Positions 24,896 to 33,779 of a DNA stretch of 64,000 bases are shown here, one piece after another. The stretch comes from Frigoribacterium sp. PhB160 (GTDB lineage: Bacteria > Actinomycetota > Actinomycetes > Actinomycetales > Microbacteriaceae): the NCBI RefSeq assembly GCF_003751785.1, contig NZ_RKIE01000001.1:434001-498000 (forward strand), in the 5' to 3' direction. A model generated the notes under the pieces. The model saw only the letters and a list, made by a program, of their open reading frames with translations, was not told where the DNA came from and did no database searches. The translations under genes were made by a program, and so were the position numbers. Position 1 is the stretch's first letter. The number at the start of each line of letters is the position of its first letter.

Positions 24896-25457
24896 CGGTC
24901 GGGGTCCCCTCGTCGAGGTGGCTGCGGAGCGCGCGGAGCGCGTAGAACACCCGGGTGCGGAGCGTGGCGACGGGCACGCCCGAGACCTCCGACCACTCCT
25001 GGTAGCTGAGGCCGGTGACGTGCACGGCGACGACGGCCTCACGGTGCTCGGGGCTGAGCCGGGCCAGGGCCTCGGTCATGCCGAGGCGGCCGAGCGGGTC
25101 GGTCGCGCCCCGGGCGACGGGCTCGGGCAGGTCGTCGTGGTCGACCGGTCGCGGACGCCGGTCACGGGCGCGCACGGCGTCGAGCACGACGTGTCGCTGG
25201 ATCGTGAACAACCAGGTGCGCTCGCTGCCGCGGGCCGGATCGAAGGAGGCGCGCGACCGCCACGCGCGGAGGAACGTCTCCTGGACGCAGTCCTCGGCGA
25301 GGCCGCGGTCGCGGAGCGCGTTGACCGCGAAGCCGAGCAACGCCGAGCCGTGCTCCGTGAACGCCGAGCGCACGTCGAAGCCGGGCGCGGGCGTCGTCAT
25401 CAGGCTCCACTCGGGTGCGGGTCGGGTCGCCTCGGGTCGTGTGAGCACGAGCGTCAT
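24888..25457 (-). CDS. ECF RNA polymerase sigma factor
   Basis: 189 residues. Region 2 (about 30-95) has AEDCVQETFLRAWRSR and ERTWLFTIQRHVVLDAVRARDRR. Region 4 (about 125-180) has LARLSPEHREAVVAVHVTGLSYQEWSEVSGVPVATLRTRVFYALRAL cut into the usual HTH. I chose ATG 25457, with GGAGG seven bases upstream, over the internal ATG near 25400. It forms an operon with its anti-sigma factor. The CHRD and sortase genes, divergent and adjacent, are the obvious candidate targets. Confidence 0.92.
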   Translation of the reverse strand: MTLVLTRPEATRPAPEWSLMTTPAPGFDVRSAFTEHGSALLGFAVNALRDRGLAEDCVQETFLRAWRSRASFDPARGSERTWLFTIQRHVVLDAVRARDRRPRPVDHDDLPEPVARGATDPLGRLGMTEALARLSPEHREAVVAVHVTGLSYQEWSEVSGVPVATLRTRVFYALRALRSHLDEGTPTDA

Positions 25458-25591
25458 GAGGCTTCCTCCATCCTACGGGGGCACCGCGGCGGCGACCCTG
25501 CGGGGGATACGTCCCCGCGCCTCCGTCCGTTCAGATCTCCCCGTCGGTCGCCGGCAGGGCCCGCTCCGAACTTTCTCGGACGGTCGATGAA

Positions 25592-25608
25592 CGCCGGCCC
25601 GACCGGCG
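25592..25608. promoter_or_regulatory. Inverted repeat in the sigma factor/CHRD divergent region
   Basis: CGCCGG and CCGGCG (25592-25597, 25603-25608) flank a five-base spacer about 60 bases before the CHRD start. It could be an operator or a leader hairpin. No ECF promoter can be assigned with confidence. Confidence 0.3.
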
Positions 25609-25665
25609 GCGTACCTCCTTGCAGAAGCGCCGCCCCGGCGCCTCACCGACGAGAGGCCGAGACAG

Positions 25666-26391
25666 ATGACGACGAAGCGCACCATCCGCACCCTGACCAT
25701 CGGAGGAGCCGCCGCGGCAGCCCTCACCCTCGTGGTCGCCGCCCCCGCCGCCGCCGAGACCACCGTGCCCGAGCCCTCGACGTTCACGAGCGCCTTCACC
25801 GTGATGGCCACCCCCGACCAGGTCATCAACAACGACGGCGTCGCCACGCCCGGCGAGACCGGCGCGACCGGCACCTTCGACTTCCGCATCAACAGCGACA
25901 CCGAGGTGATCTGCTACGACATCACCCTCAGCGGCGTGACGGGCGACTACATGAGCCCGGCGAAGACGGCGACCCACATCCACCAGGCCGCCGCGGGCAA
26001 GGCCGGCCCGCCGCGCATCGCGTTCCCGAACCCCGTCGACCAGGGCGACGGCACCCGCACCAGCAGCGGCTGCCTGCAGGGCCCCTTCACCACGGGCGTC
26101 ATGAACGACGCCGGCGCCGACACGGGCACCGGCTTCACCCTCGCCCAGATCGAGGCCGACCCGGCCGGCTTCACCGGCGACACGCACACGGCGTCGTTCG
26201 CGGCCGGCGTGGTCCGCGGCCAGCTGACCCAGGTGCCGGTCGGCGGCGTCGACACCGGCCTCGGCGGCGCGGCCGCCTCGGGCGACCAGGACTCGGGCCT
26301 CGCGCTCGGCGCCGGCGCCCTCGGCCTGACCGGCGTGCTCGGCGCGGCGGCGTTCGTCGCCGTCCGTCGTCACCGCTCGCACCAGGCCTGA
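25666..26391 (+). CDS. Exported CHRD-domain protein
   Basis: 241 residues. Signal peptide to about residue 31 (ALTLVVAAPAAAE). Residues about 35-185 are a CHRD domain, first seen in chordin: FDFRINSDTEVICYDITLSG, THIHQAAAGKAGPPRIAF, then ASFAAGVVRGQL. A Gly/Ala linker, a hydrophobic helix (about 210-233) and RRHRSHQA tail follow, so the protein is membrane-tethered at its C-terminus. There is no proper LPXTG-like motif before the helix. It is followed within six bases by the sortase gene and is divergent from the sigma factor operon. Confidence 0.88.
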   Translation: MTTKRTIRTLTIGGAAAAALTLVVAAPAAAETTVPEPSTFTSAFTVMATPDQVINNDGVATPGETGATGTFDFRINSDTEVICYDITLSGVTGDYMSPAKTATHIHQAAAGKAGPPRIAFPNPVDQGDGTRTSSGCLQGPFTTGVMNDAGADTGTGFTLAQIEADPAGFTGDTHTASFAAGVVRGQLTQVPVGGVDTGLGGAAASGDQDSGLALGAGALGLTGVLGAAAFVAVRRHRSHQA

Positions 26392-26396
26392 TCGCC

Positions 26397-27089
26397 GTGC
26401 GCGCCCGTCGCCTGCTCGTCGTCGCCGCGGTGGTGGCGGGCGCGAGCCTGCTCACCGCGTGCGCGGTCGGAGGCGACGGGGGCGCGGGCGGTGCCGGTGG
26501 CGGTGGGGCGAACTCAGGAGGAACGGTCTCGGCCGAGCCGTCGACCGGCCCCACGGGGACGGACGCGACGGGGAGTCCTGAGTCGTCGACGACTCCTCCG
26601 GCGGCGGGACCCGATGCCGCCGTCGGAGGCTCCGCGCTCACGATCGGGGTGGCCCCGGCGCGGGTGGACGTGCCCGCGATCGGCCTCTCCGAACCGCTGA
26701 TCGACCTCGGCATCGCCGCCGACGGGGCGATGGAGGTGCCGACGGACGCCGACGACGTCGGCTGGTTCACCGGAGGCGGCCGCCCCGGCGGCCGCGGCCC
26801 CACGGTCGTCGCGGCGCACGTCGACTCGGCGACCGGGCCGGCGGTCTTCGCCCGGCTCGACGAGGTCGTCGTCGGCGACGAGGTCACGCTGACCGACGTC
26901 GAGGGGGGCACGGTCGCGTACGTCGTGACCGAGGTCGTCGACGTGCCGAAGGCCGAGTTCCCGACCGCGCGGGTCTTCGGGGCCCAGCCGACCGACCAGC
27001 TGCGGCTCATCACCTGCGGGGGCGTCTTCGACCGCGGGTCGGGGCACTACGACCAAAACCGCGTGGTGTTCGCGGAGCCCGTGGGCTGA
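26397..27089 (+). CDS. Class F sortase with lipoprotein-type signal
   Basis: 230 residues. The N-terminus has a short hydrophobic run ending LLTAC, a good lipobox, so it may be a lipoprotein. A Gly/Ser/Thr/Pro-rich spacer (about 25-85) precedes the sortase fold. Catalytic residues are visible: His 141 in VVAAHVDS, Cys 207 in LRLITCGGVFD, Arg 222 in YDQNRVVF. VGWFTGGGRPGGRGPTVVAAH is typical of class F. It is probably co-transcribed with the CHRD gene, with a hairpin about 125 bases downstream. Class F sortases have poorly known substrates; the CHRD protein is a natural candidate but lacks an obvious motif. Confidence 0.88.
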   Translation: MRARRLLVVAAVVAGASLLTACAVGGDGGAGGAGGGGANSGGTVSAEPSTGPTGTDATGSPESSTTPPAAGPDAAVGGSALTIGVAPARVDVPAIGLSEPLIDLGIAADGAMEVPTDADDVGWFTGGGRPGGRGPTVVAAHVDSATGPAVFARLDEVVVGDEVTLTDVEGGTVAYVVTEVVDVPKAEFPTARVFGAQPTDQLRLITCGGVFDRGSGHYDQNRVVFAEPVG

Positions 27090-27214
27090 GCCGGGTGCGG
27101 CGCGCGGGGGGTCGCGTCGCGGTCTGCGCGTCGCGTCGTGTTTCGCCGTGACGCGATGCGCGGTACGTGACGCGACCGGGCTGGCCGACGATCTGGCTGG
27201 CCGACCGACCGACC

Positions 27215-27249
27215 GAGGAGCAGGCGACCCGTCCGGGCGCCTGCTCCTC
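27215..27249 (+). terminator. Perfect 12-bp hairpin after the sortase gene
   Basis: GAGGAGCAGGCG (27215-27226) and CGCCTGCTCCTC (27238-27249) pair perfectly around an 11-base loop. It separates the CHRD/sortase unit from the Tct operon. Confidence 0.7.
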
Positions 27250-27281
27250 CGTCGTTGTCGGGGAGGGACTGGCGTAGATCC

Positions 27282-27298
27282 GATAGGATATGCGATAG
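27282..27298 (+). promoter_or_regulatory. A/T-rich repeat before tctC
   Basis: GATAG occurs twice, 12 bases apart, in an unusually A/T-rich patch about 60 bases before tctC. It includes a possible -10 (TAGGAT, 27284-27289) and may also be an operator; the GntR gene of this cluster is preceded by the related CCTATAGG. Confidence 0.35.
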
Positions 27299-27353
27299 TT
27301 CTGGCAGCGGGTGGTCTGCACCCGGGTGGAACCGATCACTGGAGATCAAGACG

Positions 27354-28319
27354 ATGAAGTCACGCACCCCCCTCGTCGCCGGCCTGGCCGCGGCGTCCCT
27401 GCTCTGCCTCACGGCCTGCGGCTCCGCCGCCGGCGCGGGGTCCTCCGACGGCGTCCCCACGGGCAACGTCACCATGCTCGTGCCGATGGGCGCCGGAGGC
27501 GGCAGCGACCTCTCCGGCCGCGCCATCGCCTCCGGCCTCGAAGGCGGCACGGGCCTCAACGTCAGCGTCGAGAACCGCGAGGGCGGCTCGGGCGCCATCG
27601 GCTACTCGTACTTCCTGGGCCAGGAGGGTCGCAACGACCTGCTGCTCGCCGCCGAGACGGCGATGCTCGCGCTGCCGGTCACGCAGGACGTGCAGTTCAC
27701 CTACGAGGACTTCACGCCGATCATGAAGGTCGGCGACGACTTCACGCTCATCGTCGTGCCCGCCGACAGCGACTACGACACCTGCACCGACGTCGTCGAC
27801 GCCGCCGCGGACGAACGCGTCGTCGCGGCCGTGTCGGGCTCGACCTCGCTGGACGAGATCGTCTTCACCCTCATCGAGCAGGAGGAGGACGTCGAGTTCG
27901 ACCGCGTGCCGTTCGAGTCGGGCAGCGAGGTCCTCACCGGCCTGCTGGGCGGACAGGTCGACGTCGCGTCGCTCAACCCGGCCGAGGTCATCGCGCAGCT
28001 CGAGGCCGGCGACCTCAAGGCGCTCTGCGCCGTCGCCGAGGAACGCTACGAGTACGAGGCGCTGGCCGACATCCCCACGGCGGCCGAGCAGGACATCGAC
28101 GTGTCGTTCGCGCAGTTCCGCGGGTTCATCGCCCCGGGCGGCATCAGCGAGGAGGCCGAGCAGTTCTGGATCGACGCCGGCGAGGCCTACGCCGACAGCG
28201 ACGCCTACACCGAGTACGTCGAGAGCAACTACCTGCAGGCCAACGCCCAGTACGGCGACGAGTTCCGCACCTACCTGGGCGAGAACACGGCCGACCTCGA
28301 GAAGGTGTTCGGCGAGTGA
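27354..28319 (+). CDS. tctC: Tripartite tricarboxylate transporter substrate-binding lipoprotein
   Basis: Extracytoplasmic receptor of a TTT-family importer, 321 residues. Lipobox CLTAC near residue 22. The family landmarks are VTMLVPMGAGGGSDLSGRAIA, VENREGGSGAIGYSYF and GLLGGQVDVASLNPAEVIAQLEAGDLKAL. TTT systems take up organic acids (citrate, tartrate, aromatic acids and others) using an ion gradient. Its stop overlaps the TctB start. In this cluster the ligand is probably the sugar acid handled by the downstream enzymes. Confidence 0.9.
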   Translation: MKSRTPLVAGLAAASLLCLTACGSAAGAGSSDGVPTGNVTMLVPMGAGGGSDLSGRAIASGLEGGTGLNVSVENREGGSGAIGYSYFLGQEGRNDLLLAAETAMLALPVTQDVQFTYEDFTPIMKVGDDFTLIVVPADSDYDTCTDVVDAAADERVVAAVSGSTSLDEIVFTLIEQEEDVEFDRVPFESGSEVLTGLLGGQVDVASLNPAEVIAQLEAGDLKALCAVAEERYEYEALADIPTAAEQDIDVSFAQFRGFIAPGGISEEAEQFWIDAGEAYADSDAYTEYVESNYLQANAQYGDEFRTYLGENTADLEKVFGE

Positions 28320-28933
28320 CCGCGGCGCAGCGCGGCGGCCTCGCCGCCAGCGCCGTCCTCGCGGTCGTCGGCCTGGCCGCGCTCGTCGGCGGCCTCGGCT
28401 ACGGCGTGACCGTGGAGGGCGGCGAGATCGGACCGGGCTTCCTGCCCGCGATGGCCGGCGGCCTGGTCGCGGTCTTCGCGGTCCTCGACCTCGTCGGGCG
28501 CCTCCGTCGCCGGTCCGACCGGCCCACGCAGGCCGAGCTCATCCTCGACACCCCCTCCCGCCCCGAGGGCGGCATCGTGCTCGGCGACCCCCTCGACCCG
28601 GGCGCCCCCACGACGAGCACCCAGTCGATCCACTCGCCGCTCGCGACCGACGACGACGCCGACGGCGTCGACATCCTCGGCCGCACGCAGCGCCAGCGCA
28701 ACCGCATGCTCGCGGTCGTGCTCGGCCTCGTCGTCGTGACGCTCGTCATGGTGCAGGTGGTCGGCTTCCTGCTCGCCTTCGTGCTGCTGCTCTTCGTGGT
28801 CGCCGTCTTCGTGGAGCGCCGCCGCGTGCTCCCCTCCGCCCTCGTCGCGGTCGCCGCCGGCGCGGTCACCTACGCCGTCTTCGTCGCCCTCCTCAGCGTG
28901 CCCCTGCCCCAGGGCCTGCTGGGCCTCATCTAG
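28316..28933 (+). CDS. tctB: Tripartite tricarboxylate transporter small permease
   Basis: TctB-type four-helix protein of 205 residues. The first two helices (about 8-65) contain GGEIGPGFLPAMAGGLVAVFA, typical of the family. A polar 75-residue insertion rich in Asp, Ser and Thr (about 70-125) is longer than usual. Helices 3 and 4 follow, with VVTLVMVQVVGFLLAFVLLL. GTG start within the tctC stop (GTGA). Works with TctA. Confidence 0.85.
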   Translation: MTAAQRGGLAASAVLAVVGLAALVGGLGYGVTVEGGEIGPGFLPAMAGGLVAVFAVLDLVGRLRRRSDRPTQAELILDTPSRPEGGIVLGDPLDPGAPTTSTQSIHSPLATDDDADGVDILGRTQRQRNRMLAVVLGLVVVTLVMVQVVGFLLAFVLLLFVVAVFVERRRVLPSALVAVAAGAVTYAVFVALLSVPLPQGLLGLI

Positions 28934-28945
28934 GGACTGACCCTC

Positions 28946-30502
28946 ATGATCGACAACCTCGTCCTCGGCTTCTCGACGGCGTTCACGCCCGAGAACCTGC
29001 TGTGGTGCTTCATCGGCGTGCTGCTGGGCACCGTGATCGGGCTCATGCCCGGCCTCGGCTCCACCACCGGCGTCGCCATCCTCATCCCCCTGACCCTCAC
29101 CCTCGAGCCCGTCACCGCGCTGATCATGCTCGCCGGCATCTACTACGGCGCGCAGTACGGCGGGACGATCACCAGCGTCCTGATCTCGACGCCGGGAGAG
29201 GCCGCGAGCGTGGTCACCACGCTCGACGGCTACCAGATGGCGAAGAACGGCAAGGCCGGCTCGGCCCTCGCCATCAGCGCCATCGGCTCCTTCGTCGCGG
29301 CGATCATCTCGCTCGCCCTGCTCATGTGGCTCGCCCCGCCGCTCGCCGACCTGGCCCTCAACTTCGGCCCGGTCCAGAACCTGGCGATCATGATCCTGGG
29401 CCTCGTCATCGTCGTCAGCTTCGCCGGCGGCTCGCTGTCGCGCGGGCTGATGATGGCCGCCGCGGGCCTGCTCATCTCCACGGTGGGCGTCGCCACCGGC
29501 TTCAGCGACGCCCGCTTCACCTTCGGCAGCATCAACCTGCTGAGCGGCATCCCCTTCATCGAGGTGATGATCGGCCTCTTCGCCGTCGGCGAGGTGCTGC
29601 ACCAGATCCGGCGCGGGGCCGACGCCCCGATCCGCACGCGCTTCCGCGACATGGTCATCAGCCGCGGCGAGCTCAAGCGGAGCGCCGGTCCGATCCTCCG
29701 GGGCAGCGGCATCGGGTTCGTGCTGGGCATCCTGCCGGGCGCGGGCTCGACCCTCGCCTCGTTCATGGCCTACGGCATCGAGAAGCGGGTCTCGCCCCGC
29801 AAGGCGATGTTCGGCAAGGGCGCGATCGAGGGCGTCGCCGCCCCCGAGAGCGCGAACAACGCCGCGGCGAACGCGAACTTCGTGCCGACGCTCGCGCTCG
29901 GCATCCCGGGCGGCGGCACGACCGCCGTGCTGCTCGGCGCCTTCACCGTCTACGGCCTCCAGCCGGGTCCGCGACTCTTCGAGACGCAGCCGACGCTGAT
30001 CTGGGGCCTGCTCGTCTCGTTCTTCATCGGCAACGTCATGCTGCTGGTGCTCAACCTGCCGCTCGCGCCGGTGTTCGCCCAGATGCTGCGGATCCCCTAC
30101 GGCTACCTGTACCCGATCATCCTGCTGACGAGCTTCGTCGGCGCGTACTCGGTCAGCAACAACATGTTCAGCGTGGTGCTCGTGCTGATCTTCGGGGTGG
30201 TCGGCTGGGTCATGAAGGAGCTCGACCTGCCGATGGCGCCCCTCGTGCTGGGCCTCGTGCTCGGCCCGCTGTTCGAGAAGGCGCTCGTGCAGACCTCGGC
30301 GATCGGCCAGGGCAGCTTCCTCGTGCTGCTGCAGAGCCCCATCAGCGTCGGCATCCTGCTCTTCGCCGTGCTGCTCATGGTCGGCCCGAAGCTCGCGGCC
30401 CGGTTCGCGGTCCGTCGCGGCCCCCGTGGCTCCGCGACGGCCGGCCCCGGCTCCGACGCCGCGGAGGCCCGCGAGCACGAGCGTGACGAGGCCGGCCGAT
30501 GA
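28946..30502 (+). CDS. tctA: Tripartite tricarboxylate transporter large permease
   Basis: 518-residue, about twelve-helix channel subunit. Hallmarks are LLGTVIGLMPGLGSTTGVAILIPL near residue 30, IYYGAQYGGTITSVLISTPGE near 70, and the repeat-related GFVLGILPGAGSTLASFMAY near 260 with GVAAPESANNAA. The arrangement C-B-A is standard. Its stop overlaps the next enzyme start (ATGA), tying transport directly to catabolism. Confidence 0.93.
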   Translation: MIDNLVLGFSTAFTPENLLWCFIGVLLGTVIGLMPGLGSTTGVAILIPLTLTLEPVTALIMLAGIYYGAQYGGTITSVLISTPGEAASVVTTLDGYQMAKNGKAGSALAISAIGSFVAAIISLALLMWLAPPLADLALNFGPVQNLAIMILGLVIVVSFAGGSLSRGLMMAAAGLLISTVGVATGFSDARFTFGSINLLSGIPFIEVMIGLFAVGEVLHQIRRGADAPIRTRFRDMVISRGELKRSAGPILRGSGIGFVLGILPGAGSTLASFMAYGIEKRVSPRKAMFGKGAIEGVAAPESANNAAANANFVPTLALGIPGGGTTAVLLGAFTVYGLQPGPRLFETQPTLIWGLLVSFFIGNVMLLVLNLPLAPVFAQMLRIPYGYLYPIILLTSFVGAYSVSNNMFSVVLVLIFGVVGWVMKELDLPMAPLVLGLVLGPLFEKALVQTSAIGQGSFLVLLQSPISVGILLFAVLLMVGPKLAARFAVRRGPRGSATAGPGSDAAEAREHERDEAGR

Positions 30503-31503
30503 GCCCCTCCCGCGCCGACTGGCCCATCGCCGCCGCGATGCTGCAGTTCCCCGCCGTCGACCGCGACGGCATGAGCACCCTCGACGCCGAGCCGGGGGCC
30601 TGGCAGGCCTCGTTCGACGAGATCCGCGAGGCCGGGTTCGACCTCGTCGAGATCAACGACAACTGGCTGCGGGTCGGTGACCTGCCCGGTCGTCGGCTCG
30701 ACGAGCTGGCGGCGGCCGGCCGTGCCGCGCACGTCGACCTCACGAGCGTCTGCGTCGTCCGGTCGAGCGTGATCGACCCGGACGCCGGCACGGAGAACCT
30801 GGCCTACAGCCACCGCACCCTCGAGGCCGCGGCCCGGCTGGGAGCCGACGTCGTGTCGATCGGCTTCCACCGGCCGCTCACTCCCGAGCAGCGCGCACGG
30901 CTCTGGTTCTGGACGGCGCAGGGCGCGGTCGACGCGCCCGACGACCCCGAGAACTGGCGCCTGGCCGTCGACCGCGTGACGGAGCTCGGCCGGCACGCCG
31001 CCCAGCTCGGCCTCGACCTGACCCTCGAGATGTACGAGGACACCTACCTCGGCACCGCCGAGAGCTCGGTCCGGCTCGTCACGGAGGTGGGGCTCGACAA
31101 CGTCGGCCTCAATCCCGACGTCGGCAACCTCGTGCGCCTGCACCGGCCGATCGACGACTGGCGGGAGACCCTCGCCGCGACCCTGCCGCACGCGAACTAC
31201 TGGCACGTGAAGAACTACCACCGCGACGAGGACCCGGCCACCGGCACCTACACGGCCCTGCCGGCCCCCCTCGAGCTCGGCCTCATCAACTACCGGCACG
31301 CCGTGCGCGACGCCGTCGAGGCCGGCTTCCGCGGGACCTTCGTCTGCGAGCACTACGGCGGCGACGGGCTCTCCGTCGCCGCCCTGAACCGGGACTACCT
31401 GCGCCGCGTGCTGCCCAGCGCCGAGCGCATGGCCGTCCTCGACGAGCAGGAGGCGCTGGTCGCCTCCGCCGTCACCGACCCGAGAGAGGAGATGGTGTCG
31501 TGA
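30499..31503 (+). CDS. Sugar phosphate isomerase/epimerase-like TIM-barrel enzyme
   Basis: 334 residues, AP_endonuc_2/xylose isomerase-like barrel. Candidate metal ligands are Glu in LEMYEDTY, Asp in LNPDVGNL, His in NYWHVKNYH and Glu in FVCEHYGG. The family includes isomerases, epimerases and some decarboxylases, such as the 3-oxo-isoapionate decarboxylase that makes L-erythrulose, and the 2-oxo-tetronate isomerases. It lies between the transporter and the kinase and overlaps both by four bases, so it probably acts early, before phosphorylation. The exact reaction cannot be told from sequence. Confidence 0.85.
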   Translation: MSPSRADWPIAAAMLQFPAVDRDGMSTLDAEPGAWQASFDEIREAGFDLVEINDNWLRVGDLPGRRLDELAAAGRAAHVDLTSVCVVRSSVIDPDAGTENLAYSHRTLEAAARLGADVVSIGFHRPLTPEQRARLWFWTAQGAVDAPDDPENWRLAVDRVTELGRHAAQLGLDLTLEMYEDTYLGTAESSVRLVTEVGLDNVGLNPDVGNLVRLHRPIDDWRETLAATLPHANYWHVKNYHRDEDPATGTYTALPAPLELGLINYRHAVRDAVEAGFRGTFVCEHYGGDGLSVAALNRDYLRRVLPSAERMAVLDEQEALVASAVTDPREEMVS

Positions 31504-33296
31504 CCATCCTCGAGTACGACGCGACCACCTTCGCCGACGAGGCCCTGGACGGCTTCACGGCGGCCCACGACTCGCTGCGCCGCGTGGACGGCGGCGTGGT
31601 GCGGCGCGACCCGCTGGCCGACGGCCAGGTCGCCGTCGTCGTCGGCGGGGGCTCCGGCCACTACCCGGCCTTCGCCGGCCTCGTCGGCCCCGGCCTCGCA
31701 GCCGGGGTCGCCTACGGCAACATCTTCGCCTCGCCGTCCGCGGGCCAGGTCTGCCGCGTGTCGCGGGCCGTCCAACGCGGCGGCGGGGTCGTGCTGTCGT
31801 TCGGCAACTACGCCGGGGACGTGCTCAACTTCGGCCAGGCTGCCGAGCGCCTCCGGGCCGAGGGGGTCGACGTGCGCGTCGTCGCCGTCACCGACGACAT
31901 CGCCAGCGGAGGGCGCGACGAGATCGCGAAGCGCCGGGGCATCGCCGGCGACCTGACGGTCTTCAAGGTGCTGGGCGCCGCGGCCGAGGCCGGCCACGAC
32001 CTCGACCGCGTCGAGGAGCTCGGGCGTCGGGCCAACGACCGCACCCGCTCGTTCGGCGTCGCGTTCTCCGGCTGCACGCTGCCGGGCGCGACGGAGCCGC
32101 TCTTCACCGTGCCCGAGGGGCGCATGTCGATCGGCCTCGGCATCCACGGCGAGCCCGGCGTCGGCGAGGCCGACCTGCCGTCGGCCCGCGAGCTGGCCGA
32201 GCTGCTCGTCGGCTCGCTGCTCGCCGAGGCCCCTGAGGGCGCGGGCGACCGGGTCGTCGTGCTGCTCAACGGCCTCGGCACCTACAAGTACGAGGAGCTC
32301 TTCGTGCTCTACGGCCACGTCGCGCGCCTGCTCGGCGAGGCCGGCGTCACGATCGTGCAGCCCGAGGTCGGCGAGCTCGTCACGAGCCTCGACATGTCGG
32401 GCGTCTCGGCCACCTTCTTCTGGGTCGACGACGAGCTCGAGCAGCTCTGGGGCAGCCCGGCATGGAGCCCCGCGTTCCGCAAGGGAGCAGTGGAGGCGCG
32501 GGGCGGCGACGCGCGCGACCGTCCCGACCTCGAGGCGGTGCCCTCGGTGGCCGCGGTCGACGACCCGCGCCACGTCGACGCCGGCCGGCCGCTGCTCGCG
32601 GGCCTCGAGCGGGTCGCCGAGATGATCGTCGCCTCCGAGGAGGAGTTCGGCCGCCTCGACGCGGTGGCCGGCGACGGCGACCACGGCATCGGCATGGCCC
32701 GCGGCGTCACCGCGGCCCTGACGTCGGCCCGGTCGGCCGTCGAGCGAGGTGCCGGCGTCTCGACGGTCCTCGCCGAGGCCGGCGAGGGCTGGGCGGAGCA
32801 CGCCGGCGGCACCTCGGGCGCGTTGTGGGGCGTGTGCCTCACCAGCGCCGGCGCCGCCCTGGCCGCGGAGCCCGACCTGCGCGACCCGCGGGCCTCGGCC
32901 CGCGCCGCCGGGGCGGGCCTCGAGGCGATCCAGCGCCTCGGCGGTGCCGAGGTCGGCGACAAGACCCTTGTCGACGCCTTCGTGCCGCTGGTCGACGCGC
33001 TGCGCCGCGCCGCCGACGACGGGCTCGCCCTGCCGGAGGCCTGGACGCGGGCCGCCGCGGCAGCGACCGAGGCGGCGGACGCGACCGCACGCCTCCGGCC
33101 CCGCCTCGGCCGTGCGCGGCCCCTGGCCGAGAAGAGCCTCGGCCACCCCGACGCGGGCGCCGTGTCGTTCTCGCGCATCGCGGGCGTCGTCGCCCGCGAG
33201 ACCCGCGAGACCCGCGAGACCCGCGAGACCCGCGAGGACCGCGCTGCGGGCCCGACCGTCGACCCCGACCCCACCCCGATCCGCCAGGAGGCCTGA
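31500..33296 (+). CDS. DhaK-DhaL fusion kinase (dihydroxyacetone/erythrulose kinase family)
   Basis: ATP-dependent ketose kinase of 598 residues. DhaK (about 1-335) has VVGGGSGHYPAFAGLVG, which differs from the GHEPAHAG of classical DhaK, plus FSGCTLPG and MSIGLGIHGEPGV. DhaL (about 365-560) has VAGDGDHGIGMARG, carrying the Asp residues that bind Mg-ATP, and EHAGGTSGALWG. The C-terminal tail carries a short Arg-Glu-Thr repeat. L- and D-erythrulose kinases belong to this fused family, as does glycerone kinase. With RpiB- and TIM-like genes next to it, erythrulose is the best candidate substrate (inference). Confidence 0.9.
   Translation: MTILEYDATTFADEALDGFTAAHDSLRRVDGGVVRRDPLADGQVAVVVGGGSGHYPAFAGLVGPGLAAGVAYGNIFASPSAGQVCRVSRAVQRGGGVVLSFGNYAGDVLNFGQAAERLRAEGVDVRVVAVTDDIASGGRDEIAKRRGIAGDLTVFKVLGAAAEAGHDLDRVEELGRRANDRTRSFGVAFSGCTLPGATEPLFTVPEGRMSIGLGIHGEPGVGEADLPSARELAELLVGSLLAEAPEGAGDRVVVLLNGLGTYKYEELFVLYGHVARLLGEAGVTIVQPEVGELVTSLDMSGVSATFFWVDDELEQLWGSPAWSPAFRKGAVEARGGDARDRPDLEAVPSVAAVDDPRHVDAGRPLLAGLERVAEMIVASEEEFGRLDAVAGDGDHGIGMARGVTAALTSARSAVERGAGVSTVLAEAGEGWAEHAGGTSGALWGVCLTSAGAALAAEPDLRDPRASARAAGAGLEAIQRLGGAEVGDKTLVDAFVPLVDALRRAADDGLALPEAWTRAAAAATEAADATARLRPRLGRARPLAEKSLGHPDAGAVSFSRIAGVVARETRETRETRETREDRAAGPTVDPDPTPIRQEA
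33195..33230 (+). repeat. Coding 9-bp tandem repeat (Arg-Glu-Thr)
   Basis: Four perfect nine-base units plus a partial fifth encode a run of Arg-Glu-Thr triplets in the disordered tail of the DhaK-DhaL protein. Such tracts change copy number easily without shifting the frame. Confidence 0.8.
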
Positions 33297-33299
33297 CCC

Positions 33300-33779
33300 G
33301 TGAACGAACCGTTGAGGATCGTCGTCGGCTGCGACGACGCCGGCTACGAGTACAAGGAGCGCCTGCGCGCCGACCTCGAGGGCGACGACCGGGTCGCGAG
33401 CGTGGTCGACGTCGGCGTCGGCCCCGACGGGCACACCGCCTACCCGCACGTCGCGGTCGAGGCCGCCCGGATGGTCGCCGACGGCCGTGCCGACCGCGCG
33501 CTGCTGGTCTGCGGCACCGGTCTCGGGGTGGCGATCGCCGCCAACAAGGTGCCCGGCGTCCGCGCGGTGACGGCGCACGACGGCTTCTCGGTCGAGCGTG
33601 CCGTGCTCTCCAACGACGCACAGGTGCTCTGCTTCGGGCAGCGCGTCGTCGGCATCGAGCTCGCCCGCCGTCTCGCCTCGGAGTGGCTCGACCACCGCTT
33701 CGACCCCACCAGCGCCTCGGCCGCCAAGGTCGACGCCATCAGCTCGTACGAGGAATCCCCGGAAGGACCCGCAGCATGA
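33300..33779 (+). CDS. rpiB: RpiB/LacAB-family sugar-phosphate isomerase
   Basis: 159 residues. [15 protein letters not shown] at the N-terminus, the anion-hole segment [19 protein letters not shown] near 65-85, then [22 protein letters not shown]. RpiB itself interconverts ribose 5-phosphate and ribulose 5-phosphate; paralogues in tetritol pathways (DerI, EryI) interconvert D-erythrulose 4-phosphate and D-erythrose 4-phosphate. The GTG start is three bases after the kinase stop, and the stop overlaps pdxA2. I favour the tetrose role from context. Confidence 0.88.
   Translation: MNEPLRIVVGCDDAGYEYKERLRADLEGDDRVASVVDVGVGPDGHTAYPHVAVEAARMVADGRADRALLVCGTGLGVAIAANKVPGVRAVTAHDGFSVERAVLSNDAQVLCFGQRVVGIELARRLASEWLDHRFDPTSASAAKVDAISSYEESPEGPAA

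Noticed and set aside
25666-26391. CHRD protein as a classical sortase substrate
   Set aside because: Before the C-terminal helix I see only VPVGGVDTG, not LPXTG or LAXTG, so anchoring by sortase is left as a hypothesis.
27090-27353. Riboswitch before tctC
   Set aside because: The one strong structure is a terminator-like hairpin well explained by the upstream sortase gene; no known aptamer pattern is visible.
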